A stretch of 45,997 bases of DNA from Candidatus Poribacteria bacterium (lineage in GTDB: Bacteria > Poribacteria > WGA-4E > B28-G17), in the NCBI GenBank assembly GCA_021162805.1, contig JAGGXZ010000178.1, positions 1 to 45,997 of the forward strand. Reading direction: 5' to 3'. The position numbers and the translations under genes were made by a program. Positions 16,400 to 26,095 of the stretch are shown piece by piece; positions within the stretch are counted from its first letter, which is position 1; each line of letters opens with the position of its first letter. Below the pieces are notes generated by a model, which searched no databases, was not told the DNA's origin, and was given only the letters and a program-made list of their open reading frames with translations.

Positions 16400-17153
16400 G
16401 CTGAGGAGGTTTTATGAGGATCAATATGGGAAGGTGGATGAGTCCTTCATCCGATGGCGATCGCTCTGTGCCGAGGATAAGGTGAGAAATATCGTCGATC
16501 TCACAAGGGGCATGAACTTCGGCTCCGTTATCGATATCGGATCCGGAACGGGAGCGGTTATCAAGAGGTTGTCGGAGATGGATTTCGCTGAAAGCTATTA
16601 TGCTGTAGATCTGTCGGAGAGGGCCATAAGGATCGTCAGATCGGCCGGGATCAAAGGGCTTCGGGGGGCGTTGGTCGCGGATGCGGCCATGCTTCCGTTT
16701 TCGGACAAAAGCTTCGATCTCGCCATATTGTCTCACGTTCTGGAACATGTCGCCGAGCCAAAAGCCGTCTTAAGGGAGGCATCGAGGATCGCAAGGCTCG
16801 TGTTCGTCGAGATACCCATCGAGAACACGCCGATCCTTAATTTCACCTGGTGGCTTCGGAAAATCATAAGGGGGAGAAAGCGGCCGGATAACAGATACGG
16901 GCATGTAATCTTTTTCACCGAGAGGAGCGCGGATGATCTGTATAGAAGAGGGGGGCTGGTCAAACGTCGCTCTCGGAGATACATCCTTGACAGGGAGAGA
17001 ATGCTGTTTCAAAAGAGAGGGTTCTGGTACATTTATAACTATCTGATCTATCTCCTCTCGCGCCTTTTGGGAGGGAGATTGACCGCCCGGCTTTACTATT
17101 GCCACTATGCCGCTTTGCTAAAGGGGGTGGGGGATGGAGGCGAAGGAGCTTAA
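16380..17153 (+). CDS. class I SAM-dependent methyltransferase
   Basis: The product has 257 residues. SAM-binding motif I is [15 protein letters not shown], motif II is [13 protein letters not shown], and the following acidic and SHVLEHV segment is typical of Methyltransf_11-type enzymes. The C-terminal part (FHNY-like [19 protein letters not shown]) is hydrophobic and might sit on the membrane. The substrate is unknown; similar proteins often modify lipids, quinones or glycans. The gene lies between scpA and scpB and overlaps both by 20 bp. It interrupts a pair that is normally adjacent. Confidence 0.85.
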   Translation: MTMGERELRRFYEDQYGKVDESFIRWRSLCAEDKVRNIVDLTRGMNFGSVIDIGSGTGAVIKRLSEMDFAESYYAVDLSERAIRIVRSAGIKGLRGALVADAAMLPFSDKSFDLAILSHVLEHVAEPKAVLREASRIARLVFVEIPIENTPILNFTWWLRKIIRGRKRPDNRYGHVIFFTERSADDLYRRGGLVKRRSRRYILDRERMLFQKRGFWYIYNYLIYLLSRLLGGRLTARLYYCHYAALLKGVGDGGEGA

Positions 17154-17667
17154 AGGGATAATAGAGGCTTTTCTGTTCGTATCCGGTGATCCCCTCAAGC
17201 CCGATCGGATCGCCTCTACCCTGGAGGTCGAGGAGGTGGTGGTCAGATCGATTTTGGAGGAGCTTAAGGCGGAGTATGAGGAACGACTGGGTGGGATGCA
17301 GATCGTCGAGGTCGCCGGTGGATATCAGATGACCACGCGGCCGGAACATGCCGAATGGCTGCGCAAGTTCTACACCAAGCAGGTTCCCACAAGGCTCTCA
17401 AGGTCCGCCCTGGAGACGCTGGCGATAATCGCCTATAAACAGCCGATAACTAAGGCTGAGGTGGACGCCATAAGGGGGGTCAACAGCGATAGCGTCATAA
17501 ACTCGCTTCTGGCCAAAGGGCTCATAACCATATCCGGCAGAAAGCGTTCCCCCGGAAGACCGCTCCTCTACTCGACCACCGATAAATTCCTCCATCACTT
17601 CGGGCTTAAAGATCTATCCGATCTGCCTTCTCTTGAGGAGATGGAGGGAATCTTCACCGATTCATAG
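17134..17667 (+). CDS. scpB: segregation and condensation protein B
   Basis: The product has 177 residues, full length. ScpB dimers bind ScpA in the SMC condensin complex. Two winged-helix domains are seen. The first is in IIEAFLFVSGDPLKPDRIAS with YQMTTRPEHAEWLRKF; the second contains the family signature LSRSALETLAIIAYKQPITKAEVDAIRGV and the GRPLLYSTTDKFL HFGL ending. It is the last gene of the long plus-strand run; a minus-strand gene converges 23 bp later. No terminator hairpin is evident between them. Confidence 0.96.
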   Translation: MEAKELKGIIEAFLFVSGDPLKPDRIASTLEVEEVVVRSILEELKAEYEERLGGMQIVEVAGGYQMTTRPEHAEWLRKFYTKQVPTRLSRSALETLAIIAYKQPITKAEVDAIRGVNSDSVINSLLAKGLITISGRKRSPGRPLLYSTTDKFLHHFGLKDLSDLPSLEEMEGIFTDS

Positions 17668-17690
17668 CCGATCTTAGGGACGGAGGAGCC

Positions 17691-18230
17691 CTATAGGCGT
17701 ATAGGATATCTTCCGTATCGCTTTATGGCGTCGTAGAAGGTGAGAATGACACTGCCGTCGCTATGGAATATCACCTTAATTCCCGCCTCCTTAAGAGGCT
17801 CGACCACCTTTCTGAGACAGGGGATAAAGGTCTGACGTGGGAACTCTGGTGAGACCATGAGCTTATCCTTGTAGGCGATATCGCTCCAGGTGTTCTCTAG
17901 CCTCGTAGATGGCGTAGCTGAACAGTTCCAATTCAGATCCTCAAGTGAGTTTATCGGCCGTTTGGTGACCCATCGGGTCATCCCTGAGATCATCCAGTTT
18001 TTCCCTCTCTGTCCCTCCTGCGACTCGTCGAAAGATGCGCCGAAGCCTCTACATAGATCTATACCTAGCCCGTGGTAGACCTTGACCATTCCCTTCAGAT
18101 AATCGGGCTCGTCGCCGGCAAAATACCGATAGACCGCCCTGTTGTCTATGTAATCCCAGATGGGAACCCTGTCTCCCTCCTCGAAGTTCAGGGCGGCCAT
18201 GATCCTATCGTAAACGGCTTTATCGAGCAT
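17691..18230 (-). pseudogene. URO-D/MtaA-like (uroporphyrinogen decarboxylase fold) gene, internally deleted and truncated
   Basis: Intact relatives have about 340-400 residues; this frame has 179. The N-terminus (DRIMAALNFEEGDRVPIWDYIDN) fits the start of URO-D-domain proteins that in this kind of genome are often methyltransferase-like. After about residue 120 it jumps to PEFPRQTFIPCLRKVVEPLKEAGIKVIFHSDGS, which belongs past the middle of the barrel, and then ends quickly (RYGRYPIRL) without the C-terminal third. Catalytic geometry cannot be complete. The frame is still open, so a short product might exist. It lies 11 bp after the DUF5683-like gene on the same strand. Confidence 0.7.
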
Positions 18231-18241
18231 ATCGGTCCCTG

Positions 18242-18982
18242 TCAGAAGGTGTAGGAAAGACAGAGGGATACGTCCTCGCGGTTTGGGGTTAATCTCATGG
18301 AGGTTTTGAGCGAGAGCTTTTTGTTATGAAGCTTGGCCGTTATCCGGGCGTCGACGAAGCTGACCACGTGATTGAGCACCACACCGCCGATCATCATCTT
18401 CGCTCGTTTGAACCAGCGGTTGCTATCCTCCCTATATTGAAGGGCTCTTTGACGGAGCTGTGAGGTGTTTTCGCGCTCTGAAAGTTTTTCGTTCTTAACG
18501 CCCTCACGATCGAGCCAGTAGAACTTGCCCACCCTCTCGAGCGGTATGCCCTGTTCCGATTCGGGAGCCTGATCCGTGTAGACGTTTCTCCAGTTGTCGA
18601 ACATCGTGGCGTGCTCGAAATCCTCCATGTTCCACTTCTCAAACATGTCGGGCCACTTCTCCTCAGGCACACCGTCAAAACCCACGTTCGCCCTCACCTC
18701 AGCGACGTAGTCATCCCTCAACTGCTCGGCTTTTCTATCGAAGGCCACATATGAGGTTATCAGGGCTGCCTCGGTTATGAAGAAGAGATACCCGCGCTTG
18801 GCACCGGAGTATAACTCGCCCGATCCGGGAAGGAGAAGCGAGAAGAGAGCGGCTTTGGACGGCGATTTATACTCCTGAGAGGAGGGATTCAAGAGGGGGT
18901 TCAAAACCCGCTCAGCCCCTATGGCCGGGGCGATTGATACGAGGAGCATGAGAAGGAGCGCAATAGAGATGGAAGCTCTCAT
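18242..18982 (-). CDS. DUF5683-like exported protein
   Basis: The product has 246 residues from ATG 18982, which has a GGAGGTGA Shine-Dalgarno directly upstream. A signal peptide (ISIALLLMLLVSIAPAIGA) is followed by PSKAALFSLLLPGSGELYSGAKRGYLFFITEAALI, the double-helix glycine motif of DUF5683 and related TM2-like domains. A long charged middle holds EKWPDMFEKWNMEDFEH; a second hydrophobic helix (MMIGGVVLNHVVSFVDARI) and a beta-strand end (VSLCLSYTF) follow. These proteins are common in FCB-type bacteria beside PorV-like proteins, as here (gap 15 bp). The precise role is unknown; envelope assembly is a reasonable guess. Confidence 0.8.
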   Translation of the reverse strand: MRASISIALLLMLLVSIAPAIGAERVLNPLLNPSSQEYKSPSKAALFSLLLPGSGELYSGAKRGYLFFITEAALITSYVAFDRKAEQLRDDYVAEVRANVGFDGVPEEKWPDMFEKWNMEDFEHATMFDNWRNVYTDQAPESEQGIPLERVGKFYWLDREGVKNEKLSERENTSQLRQRALQYREDSNRWFKRAKMMIGGVVLNHVVSFVDARITAKLHNKKLSLKTSMRLTPNREDVSLCLSYTF

Positions 18983-18997
18983 GATCACCTCCCGTCA

Positions 18998-20122
18998 TTA
19001 GAACCTGAAAAGCAGGTCGAAGGTATTAAGCCTGACGTTATTCGGGCCTCCTCCGGGGATGGAGGCATAATCGAACTGGTAGTTCTTGAACCTGATGCCG
19101 AAGCCGTAGTTCAGCTTGTCGTTGAAGGAGCTCGTCTGTACATACGGGTCATCCTTATATCCCACTCTCAAGGCTAAGATATCGGCGAACCAGTATTCAA
19201 ATCCCAGGCTTTTCTGCATGTTGGAAGGCTTAAAGGCATATATGCCTATTCCCCGTTCCTCCTCGATCTGACGTCTCAGCTCATCGTCGCTTGGTGGTGT
19301 CTCTCCCGCCTGTATCAGTTTCTCCTTACGCTGTTGGATAGCGAATTGCATCTCATCCTCGTCCTCCTTGAACTTGTCGATGAAGGCCACGAGGTCGCCC
19401 GTGATCCTGGCCTTATGATACTTGCTGTCCAGTATCTGGAATCCCACCCCCATTCTCATCGTCCTGGGCAGCGGATCGCTCTGGTTGGCGTCTTTGAACT
19501 GTATCCTTGTACCCCAGTTCTGCACCGATACCCCTAACGTCAGAGGTGATATCCTGTATTGCAGGCCTATATCGGCTGCATAGGCGGTGGCCGATTCGGG
19601 ACCGAGCTTCTGTCGGATGATCCTTCCGCTGACGCCCGCTTTGAGGTTCGGGAGGAACTCGTCGGCGTAGGAGAGAGTGAGCGCCCAGTTCGTGCCGAGC
19701 GATTCCTGTCTGACCACCTCAGGCGAGTCGACGGTCACATCTATCACACCCTGGCCGTTAAGCTGCAATCCGAGGCCGAAGACGCCGAGATCGCCCGCGG
19801 GGAAGGCTGCGGCAAATATGCCGTAGTATATTCCCTCTCCCGCTTCGCCGAAGCGAGCGCCGGCGTTGTTATAGGATATGGCGGTCTGAATCTCCTTAAC
19901 GCCTGCCAACCCGCCTGGATTCCACAGTATCGCCATCACGTCGCCGGACGAGGTCGAGTAGGCCTCACCCATCGCCGCGGCTCTCGTTCCTCCTCCCAGG
20001 GAGAGAAATTGAGCGGCCGTCCTGCCCGCTCCCGCCTCACCGTAGGGAACTATAAACCCCAACGTCAGCAGGATCAACGTCACAAAGTATGGAAACTTCC
20101 GAACCCATTCCTTTGACATCAT
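18998..20122 (-). CDS. PorV/PorQ-like outer-membrane barrel protein
   Basis: The product has about 374 residues. After the signal peptide comes the hallmark opening of PorV/FadL-like barrels in FCB bacteria: AAQFLSLGGGTRAAAMGEAY, then DVMAILWNPGGLAGV. Strands such as YGIFAAAFPAGDLGVFGLGL, a glycine-rich YAADIGLQYRISPLTLGVSV and the terminal VRLNTFDLLFRF fit an outer-membrane barrel ending in phenylalanine. An insertion with charged helices (RRQIEEERG) lies in one long loop. PorV is a shuttle of the type IX secretion system in Bacteroidetes; no other T9SS gene is present here. ATG 20122 is preferred to 20167 because GAGGAGA precedes it and the signal peptide becomes shorter. Confidence 0.85.
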   Translation of the reverse strand: MMSKEWVRKFPYFVTLILLTLGFIVPYGEAGAGRTAAQFLSLGGGTRAAAMGEAYSTSSGDVMAILWNPGGLAGVKEIQTAISYNNAGARFGEAGEGIYYGIFAAAFPAGDLGVFGLGLQLNGQGVIDVTVDSPEVVRQESLGTNWALTLSYADEFLPNLKAGVSGRIIRQKLGPESATAYAADIGLQYRISPLTLGVSVQNWGTRIQFKDANQSDPLPRTMRMGVGFQILDSKYHKARITGDLVAFIDKFKEDEDEMQFAIQQRKEKLIQAGETPPSDDELRRQIEEERGIGIYAFKPSNMQKSLGFEYWFADILALRVGYKDDPYVQTSSFNDKLNYGFGIRFKNYQFDYASIPGGGPNNVRLNTFDLLFRF

Positions 20123-20187
20123 GGGTAACTCTCCTCTCACTCTCAATGGAAATTTCGTCGCATTCAACGTAGCATTAGGGGCGACCG

Positions 20188-20216
20188 TTTACAAAGAATC
20201 CATGTTCTGGTAGAAT
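20188..20216 (+). promoter_or_regulatory. promoter for the clan-A glycoside hydrolase gene
   Basis: TTTACA (20188-20193) and TAGAAT (20211-20216) are 17 bp apart, 40 bp before the start at 20256. The same bases could hold a weak divergent promoter for the PorV-like gene. Confidence 0.5.
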
Positions 20217-20255
20217 TATCGGCGGTTGGAAGGGCGAGGTTTAGGAGGTGTATGG

Positions 20256-22868
20256 ATGTTCGTCACGCTTATGGTATGGATGGCCTATACGGCAGAACCG
20301 GACGTGCCGTTCCATATCCCCTGGGAAATCCCATCCGATTCGCTGGTGGATGCCAGCATATCGTTTGATCCGCCGGCGGGTAAGCACGGGTTCATCACCG
20401 TGCGCGACGGCCATCTATATTTCACCGACGGCACGAGAGCGCGCTTTTGGGGGACAAACCTGTCTGGCGGAGGATGTTTCCCATCCAAGGAGATAGCCCC
20501 GAAGCTCGTCGATCGGCTGGCTCGGTTCGGCTTCAACCTGGTGCGCTTCCACGGTATGGACTCGCGCTGGGGCAACACGATATTCGATAAGAGCTATCCC
20601 GATACGCGACATTTCGATCCCGAGCAGCTCGATCGGCTGGATTATCTGATATACCTCCTGCGTAAACGCGGGATCTACGTCAATTTGAACCTACATGTGG
20701 GACGCAGATTCACGGAGGCCGACGGCGTGAAACAGGCGGATTGGCTCGCATACGCGAAATACTGCACCATATTTGATCCCCGCATGATAGAGCTTCAAAA
20801 GGAATATGCCCGCATGTTGCTTACCCATCGAAACCCGTATACGGGCCTCACCTATGCCGAAGATCCCGCTGTGGTCATCGTGGAGCTGACCAACGAAAAC
20901 TCGCTGTTCAACGGCTGGCTCTCCGGCAGGCTACGAGGCAAGCAAACAGAGCCGCCAAAGGGCGCCTGGACGGATATACCGCCCTATTATGCCGAGGAAT
21001 TGACGCGGCTCTACAACGAATGGCTCACCAGGAGGTATCCATCGATAGACGCCCTCGCAAGGGCATGGAGCGTGGGCTCACATGAGCCCGGGCCGCAAAT
21101 GCTAGTCAATGGGGATTTCTCCCAGGCGAAAAGCGGATGGGGGCTCTTCCTGAAACCTCCGGCAGCGGCGAGATTTGAGGTGACCGATGAGGGATATGAC
21201 GACAGCCCGTGTGCGAAGATCACGATCGAAAACGTGACCGATACGCGCTGGCACGTGATGCTCACACAGAGGAGGCTGAAGCTGAGAGGGGATAAATCAT
21301 ATCGCGTCGTCTTTTACGCCAGGGCCTCTACGCCCCGTAACCTTTCAGTCGAGGTATGTCACGACGGCCCCTGGCGCGGGTACGGAAACGGGCGTTTCGA
21401 GATCGCCTCCGATTGGCGGCGATATGAGTTCACGTTCAGAATGGATGAGGATGACGACTCCGTCCGAATGAGCTTCCACCTCGGCGATGCAACTGGCGTC
21501 GTGTGGATAGACGACGTTATCCTGCAGGAGGCACCCATCTATGGGCTGCATGAGAGGGAGGATCCGTGGAGCAGCACGGTGCACAGGTTACAGCCTGAGG
21601 AGTTCACAAGCTATACCCTCGCTCGATTTCGGGATGAGGCGCTCTTCTACTTCGAGCTCGAAAAGAGGTATTACTTGGATATGTATCGATTTTTGAAGGA
21701 CGAACTCGGCGTTCATGCCCTCATAGAGGGGACAAATCACAACTACGGCCTCCCGAACCTGTGGGCCCAATCGCTCATGGACCTGATGGACTGTCATGCA
21801 TACTGGCAGCATCCGCATTTTCCCCGTCAACCATGGTCACGCACCGACTGGTTTATCGAGAACACGCCTATGCTCGATAAACCGCATGAGTCGACCATCG
21901 CAAGGCTGTGTCGATCATCGGTGCTCGGAAAGCCCTTCACCGTGAGCGAATACAATCACCCCTTCCCGAACGAGTATGACTGCGAGGCCCCTTTAGTCAT
22001 AGCCGCATATGCCGCTCTGCAGGATTGGGACGCCGTCTATTTCTACACCTTCGGCCATCGGTGGACCGATCGCGAGCTGAGCGGCGATGTGGTGACGGGG
22101 TACTTCGATATCTGCAACGAGGTGTCGAAGCTGTGTCAGATGCCTGTCGCCTCGATCTCCTTCATCACCGGAGCGATCAAACCGGCGAAAAGGCTGGTGA
22201 CCATCTCCTACAGCAGGGAGCGAACCTTCGATAGCCTTCGGGGAAAACGACACGGGATACAGTTCTTCACGGATGGCGAGCTCTCACCTCTTCTGCCACT
22301 GGTGCACCGGTTCAGAGTGGTGGGATTTGATGCCGGTCGAACTACAAGCGCCGATGAGGTGGGATTCCAAGAGCCAAAGGGGCGAATCGTTAGCGACACG
22401 GGTGAGTTAGCGTGGGAGGCAAACGGTGAGAGGACCGGACTTATGACGATAAACACGCCGCGCCTTCAGGCTGCCATCGGCTGGCTTGGAGACAGAAAAG
22501 TGAAACTGGATGACGTGACGATCGAGGTGAAGACGCCGTTCTGTGCCGTAAGCGTGATAAGCACGGATGGGAAACCGATCCGTCGATCGGAAAGCCTCCT
22601 GATCGTGGCGGCGGCGCGCTGTGCCAACACGGGGATGGTTTGGAATGAGGAGCGAACCAGTATCGACGATCAATGGGGAGGGCCGCCGATACTGATCGAG
22701 CCGGTCGAGGGAGAGATATCCCTGCACAGAGAGGTCGGCTCACCGCCTCTCATCCTCTTCGCTTTGGACGGCTCCGGACGACCGAAGGGCAAGGGACAGA
22801 TCTCCTCTCCGTTCCACCTCGGTCGTGAGTATGAAACGGTGTGGTATGCTGTGAAGGCGGAGAGATAG
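20256..22868 (+). CDS. clan-A glycoside hydrolase (GH5-like) with inserted carbohydrate-binding module
   Basis: The 870-residue protein has a short signal-like N-terminus (MFVTLMVWMAYTAEP). A TIM barrel of clan GH-A is visible from RFWGTNLSGGG, GFNLVRFHGMD and RGIYVNLNLHVG. The acid/base glutamate is in VELTNENS (E214) and the nucleophile in FTVSEYNHPF (E565). Between them a jelly-roll module is inserted (about residues 282-425): LVNGDFSQAKSGWG, then YRVVFYARA and VWIDDVILQEAP, as in CBM4/9-like domains. The C-terminal ~250 residues are beta-rich. The substrate is unknown; GH5 or a related unclassified family is likely. The start is chosen because AGGAGG ends 7 nt before ATG 20256; the frame from TTG 20226 is less likely. 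The next gene is a GH38 mannosidase. Confidence 0.88.
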   Translation: MFVTLMVWMAYTAEPDVPFHIPWEIPSDSLVDASISFDPPAGKHGFITVRDGHLYFTDGTRARFWGTNLSGGGCFPSKEIAPKLVDRLARFGFNLVRFHGMDSRWGNTIFDKSYPDTRHFDPEQLDRLDYLIYLLRKRGIYVNLNLHVGRRFTEADGVKQADWLAYAKYCTIFDPRMIELQKEYARMLLTHRNPYTGLTYAEDPAVVIVELTNENSLFNGWLSGRLRGKQTEPPKGAWTDIPPYYAEELTRLYNEWLTRRYPSIDALARAWSVGSHEPGPQMLVNGDFSQAKSGWGLFLKPPAAARFEVTDEGYDDSPCAKITIENVTDTRWHVMLTQRRLKLRGDKSYRVVFYARASTPRNLSVEVCHDGPWRGYGNGRFEIASDWRRYEFTFRMDEDDDSVRMSFHLGDATGVVWIDDVILQEAPIYGLHEREDPWSSTVHRLQPEEFTSYTLARFRDEALFYFELEKRYYLDMYRFLKDELGVHALIEGTNHNYGLPNLWAQSLMDLMDCHAYWQHPHFPRQPWSRTDWFIENTPMLDKPHESTIARLCRSSVLGKPFTVSEYNHPFPNEYDCEAPLVIAAYAALQDWDAVYFYTFGHRWTDRELSGDVVTGYFDICNEVSKLCQMPVASISFITGAIKPAKRLVTISYSRERTFDSLRGKRHGIQFFTDGELSPLLPLVHRFRVVGFDAGRTTSADEVGFQEPKGRIVSDTGELAWEANGERTGLMTINTPRLQAAIGWLGDRKVKLDDVTIEVKTPFCAVSVISTDGKPIRRSESLLIVAAARCANTGMVWNEERTSIDDQWGGPPILIEPVEGEISLHREVGSPPLILFALDGSGRPKGKGQISSPFHLGREYETVWYAVKAER

Positions 22869-22878
22869 AGGAGCGCGG

Positions 22879-22907
22879 TTGACCGATGCTTTGCTCTCTG
22901 TTATACT
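22879..22907 (+). promoter_or_regulatory. promoter for the alpha-mannosidase gene
   Basis: TTGACC (22879-22884) and TATACT (22902-22907) are 17 bp apart, 60 bp before the ATG at 22968. The gene can thus be switched separately from the upstream hydrolase. Confidence 0.55.
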
Positions 22908-22967
22908 TAACTCGCATAGTTCGCTTCTCCCCTATTCTCACGCTTTTGAAGGCGAAAGGAGGAGGGA

Positions 22968-25900
22968 ATGCCGTTTTTCGATGCCGAACGGAACATAATC
23001 GCAGGTCAGATTCGCAACAGGATGAACGAGATAGCGGGGACGGTTTACTCCGATCGCAGAGCGATCCCCGGATGGGAGTATGTCGTGACAGGCCATAAAC
23101 AGGGCCCTGCTGCCCCCCCGAAGTCCGGCTGGGAACCGTTCCAGATCGGATCGAGCTGGGGCGGTCTGGACGTAACGACCTGGTTCAGGACAACGGTCAC
23201 CGTTCCGGAGGAGATGGACGGCAAGAAGGTGGTCCTCCTGATCCGTCCCGGCGGCGAGGCGTTGGCCTATATAAACGGGCGTCCGGTTCAGGGGCTCGAT
23301 GGAAACCGGGATGAGATCACACTCGCTCAAAAGGCCAAGGCGGGCGATCGGTTCGAGGTGATGATCGAGGCTTACAGCAACCCGCGCTTCCACCAGATCC
23401 ACACCTTCCAATACGCCGACATAGCGGTCCTCAACGAGGAGGTTCGCTCCTTTCTCTTCGATGTCCGTGTAGCTGCCGAGTCGGCGTTGACGATGCCCGA
23501 AAACTCAGCCATCAGAGGGAGGATCTTCAACCTGCTCGACCGATGCGTCAAGATGGTGGATCTGCAACATATCGGATCGCCCGAATACTTCGACTCGATT
23601 AAAAGGGCGAGAAAGGAGCTGAACGAAGGGCTGAAGGAGTTCCAAAACAGCTACGGTATGGGCAGTCTGCTTCTCGCGGGGCATTCGCACATAGACACCG
23701 CCTGGCTTTGGCCGTTACGCGAGACGCAGCGCAAATGCGCTAGAACCTTTTCGACCGTGCTCAAATACATGGAGGAGTACCCGGAGTATCACTTCACGCA
23801 GAGTCAGCCCCAGCTCTACGAGTTCACCAAAAAGTACTATCCCGAGATCTACGAGGGGATCAAACGCAGGGTGAAGGAGGGACGATGGGAGCCGATCGGG
23901 GCGACGTGGGTGGAACAGGACAGCAACATCTCCTCCGGCGAATCCCTCGTCAGACAACTGCTCTACGGGAACAGGTTCTTCCGTAAGGAATTCGGGATAC
24001 ACTCCAGGGTGTGCTGGCTTCCGGACGCCTTCGGGTTCACCTGGTCGCTGCCCCAGCTCCTTAAAAAGGCCGGCGTGGATTACTTCGTCACCACCAAGAT
24101 AGACTGGAGCCAGTACAACAAGTTCCCATACAGCCTCTTCTGGTGGCAGGGGATAGACGGTACTAGAGTTTTGGCGACAATGCCCCCGCTCAACTACAAT
24201 GGAAACGTCGTGCCGCGGGATTGTCTGGAACAGTGGAACAGGTTCAAGCAGAAGGACATCTACGACGAGGTGATCTTCAGCTTCGGACACGGCGACGGAG
24301 GCGGCGGACCGACCAAGGAGATGCTGGAAAACGGGCTGAGGCTTAAGAACATGGCCGGTATACCCAGATGCCGCTTCGGAAAAGTTCAGGATTATTTCGA
24401 CAGGCTCGAGAAAAACCTGGACAAATCCAAGCTCCCCGTCTGGAACGGCGAGCTGTACCTGGAGCTCCATCGCGCATGTCAGACCACCCAGGGCAGGACT
24501 AAGAGGAACAACCGCAAGAGCGAGCTTCTATATCGGGATGCCGAGATCTTCTCATCCGTTGCCATGCTGCTGGGAGAGCCGTACCAACAGGAGAAGCTCT
24601 ACGAGGGATGGAAGATCATACTCTGCAATCAGTTCCATGACATCCTGCCCGGCTCCTCCATCGGTGAGGTCTACGAGGACGCCGATAGGGATTACGCCAA
24701 GGTGTTGAAGGCTGGCGGCGAGGTTCTCTCCGATGCCCTGAAGGCGATCGCCTCGAGAATAGATACCTCAGGCGATGGCGAGGCCATCGTGATCTTCAAC
24801 ACCCTATCGTGGACACGATCCGATGTGGCGAGTTTAAAGGTGGAGATGGAGGAGGATGATTTCACCATACTCGATCCGTCCGGCGAACCTGTCCCGGCTC
24901 AGATCGTCCGAAGCGATGGAAAGGTCAAGGAGATACTCTTCGAGGCCAGCGAGATTCCGCCTTTGGGCTACTCCGTCTACCGGCTCATACGCGGCAAGAG
25001 AACCCGATCCAGGCCGATGGCGCTGAAGGTTGATCAGCGTCTCCTGGAAAACGCCTTCTTCAGGGTGAAGCTGAACGATAAGGGACAGATCATCTCGCTC
25101 TACGACAAGCTCGCCGATAGGGAGGTGCTGGCTGAGAACGGCAGGGGAAACGTCCTGGAGCTTTTTGACGACAGACCCCATGCGCATGATGCCTGGGACA
25201 TAGACTTCAACTACGAGGATATCCGGTGGGAGGTAGATCGGGTCGAGTCGGTCAAGATCGCCGAAAGCGGACCGGTTCGCGCCGCCGTCAGGGTTAAACT
25301 CCGCACCGAACGATCCTCGATAGATCAGCTTATAGCTATATACGACTCGATACCCCGTATAGATTTTATAACACATGTGGATTGGCATGAGAAGAGGACC
25401 CTGATGAAGGTCGCCTTCGAGGTTGATGTGCTTTCGCCCAAGGCGACATATGAGATCCAGTTCGGAGCCATAGAAAGGCCAACGCATCAGAACACAAGCT
25501 GGGATAGGGCCAAGTTCGAGGTTCCGGCTCAGAGATGGGCCGATCTCTCCGAGACGGGATACGGCGTCAGCATCTTAAACGACTGCAAATACGGCCATAG
25601 CATCAAGGACAATGTGATCAGACTTTCGCTGCTGCGTTCACCGATCAGCCCCGATCCGAACGCCGATCAGGGCGAACATTTCTTCATCTACTCCCTCTAT
25701 CCGCACAAGGGCGACTGGAGAGATGCGCGGACGGTGAGGAGGGCATACGAGCTGAACGTCCCGCTGATAGCTCATCTGGAATCCTCACATCCCGGAGATC
25801 TCCCATCCTCCAGTTGGTTCGCCGCTATGGACGGGACAAGCGTGGTGATAGATACCGTCAAGAAGGCCGAGGACACGGATGATCTGATCCTTCGACTTTA

Positions 25901-26078
25901 TGAATCCCACGGCTGGCGCGGAAAGGTGAGGATCAAATTCAGTAACCCGCCCCATAGGGTCTTCGAGTGTAACCTGATGGAGGAGAACGACGAGGAGTTG
26001 AAGTTAGATGATGGCGCTGTGGATCTCTACGTCAAACCATACGAGGTTAAAACGCTTAAGCTTCGGTTTCGATCATAA
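22968..26078 (+). CDS. GH38 alpha-mannosidase
   Basis: The 1036-residue product hydrolyses alpha-mannosides by a retaining, zinc-dependent mechanism. The first ~160 residues form a beta-sandwich domain (TWFRTTVTVPEEMDGK). The GH38 catalytic domain starts with GHSHIDTAW (H239 and D243, zinc ligands) and WPLRETQRK. The nucleophile D353 lies in WLPDAFGFTWSLPQLLKKAG. SFGHGDGGGGPT is another conserved active-site block, and NQFHDILPGSSIGEVY marks the helical bundle. The C-terminal half is the usual beta-sandwich region. There is no signal peptide, so it probably acts in the cytoplasm on imported oligosaccharides. GGAGG precedes the ATG. Length and domain order are normal for bacterial members. Confidence 0.95.
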   Translation: MPFFDAERNIIAGQIRNRMNEIAGTVYSDRRAIPGWEYVVTGHKQGPAAPPKSGWEPFQIGSSWGGLDVTTWFRTTVTVPEEMDGKKVVLLIRPGGEALAYINGRPVQGLDGNRDEITLAQKAKAGDRFEVMIEAYSNPRFHQIHTFQYADIAVLNEEVRSFLFDVRVAAESALTMPENSAIRGRIFNLLDRCVKMVDLQHIGSPEYFDSIKRARKELNEGLKEFQNSYGMGSLLLAGHSHIDTAWLWPLRETQRKCARTFSTVLKYMEEYPEYHFTQSQPQLYEFTKKYYPEIYEGIKRRVKEGRWEPIGATWVEQDSNISSGESLVRQLLYGNRFFRKEFGIHSRVCWLPDAFGFTWSLPQLLKKAGVDYFVTTKIDWSQYNKFPYSLFWWQGIDGTRVLATMPPLNYNGNVVPRDCLEQWNRFKQKDIYDEVIFSFGHGDGGGGPTKEMLENGLRLKNMAGIPRCRFGKVQDYFDRLEKNLDKSKLPVWNGELYLELHRACQTTQGRTKRNNRKSELLYRDAEIFSSVAMLLGEPYQQEKLYEGWKIILCNQFHDILPGSSIGEVYEDADRDYAKVLKAGGEVLSDALKAIASRIDTSGDGEAIVIFNTLSWTRSDVASLKVEMEEDDFTILDPSGEPVPAQIVRSDGKVKEILFEASEIPPLGYSVYRLIRGKRTRSRPMALKVDQRLLENAFFRVKLNDKGQIISLYDKLADREVLAENGRGNVLELFDDRPHAHDAWDIDFNYEDIRWEVDRVESVKIAESGPVRAAVRVKLRTERSSIDQLIAIYDSIPRIDFITHVDWHEKRTLMKVAFEVDVLSPKATYEIQFGAIERPTHQNTSWDRAKFEVPAQRWADLSETGYGVSILNDCKYGHSIKDNVIRLSLLRSPISPDPNADQGEHFFIYSLYPHKGDWRDARTVRRAYELNVPLIAHLESSHPGDLPSSSWFAAMDGTSVVIDTVKKAEDTDDLILRLYESHGWRGKVRIKFSNPPHRVFECNLMEENDEELKLDDGAVDLYVKPYEVKTLKLRFRS

Positions 26079-26095
26079 ATTATCGCGGGAATTCT

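Noticed and set aside
18998-20122. PorV-like protein as proof of type IX secretion
   Set aside because: No other T9SS component is present, and PorV-like barrels occur widely without it.
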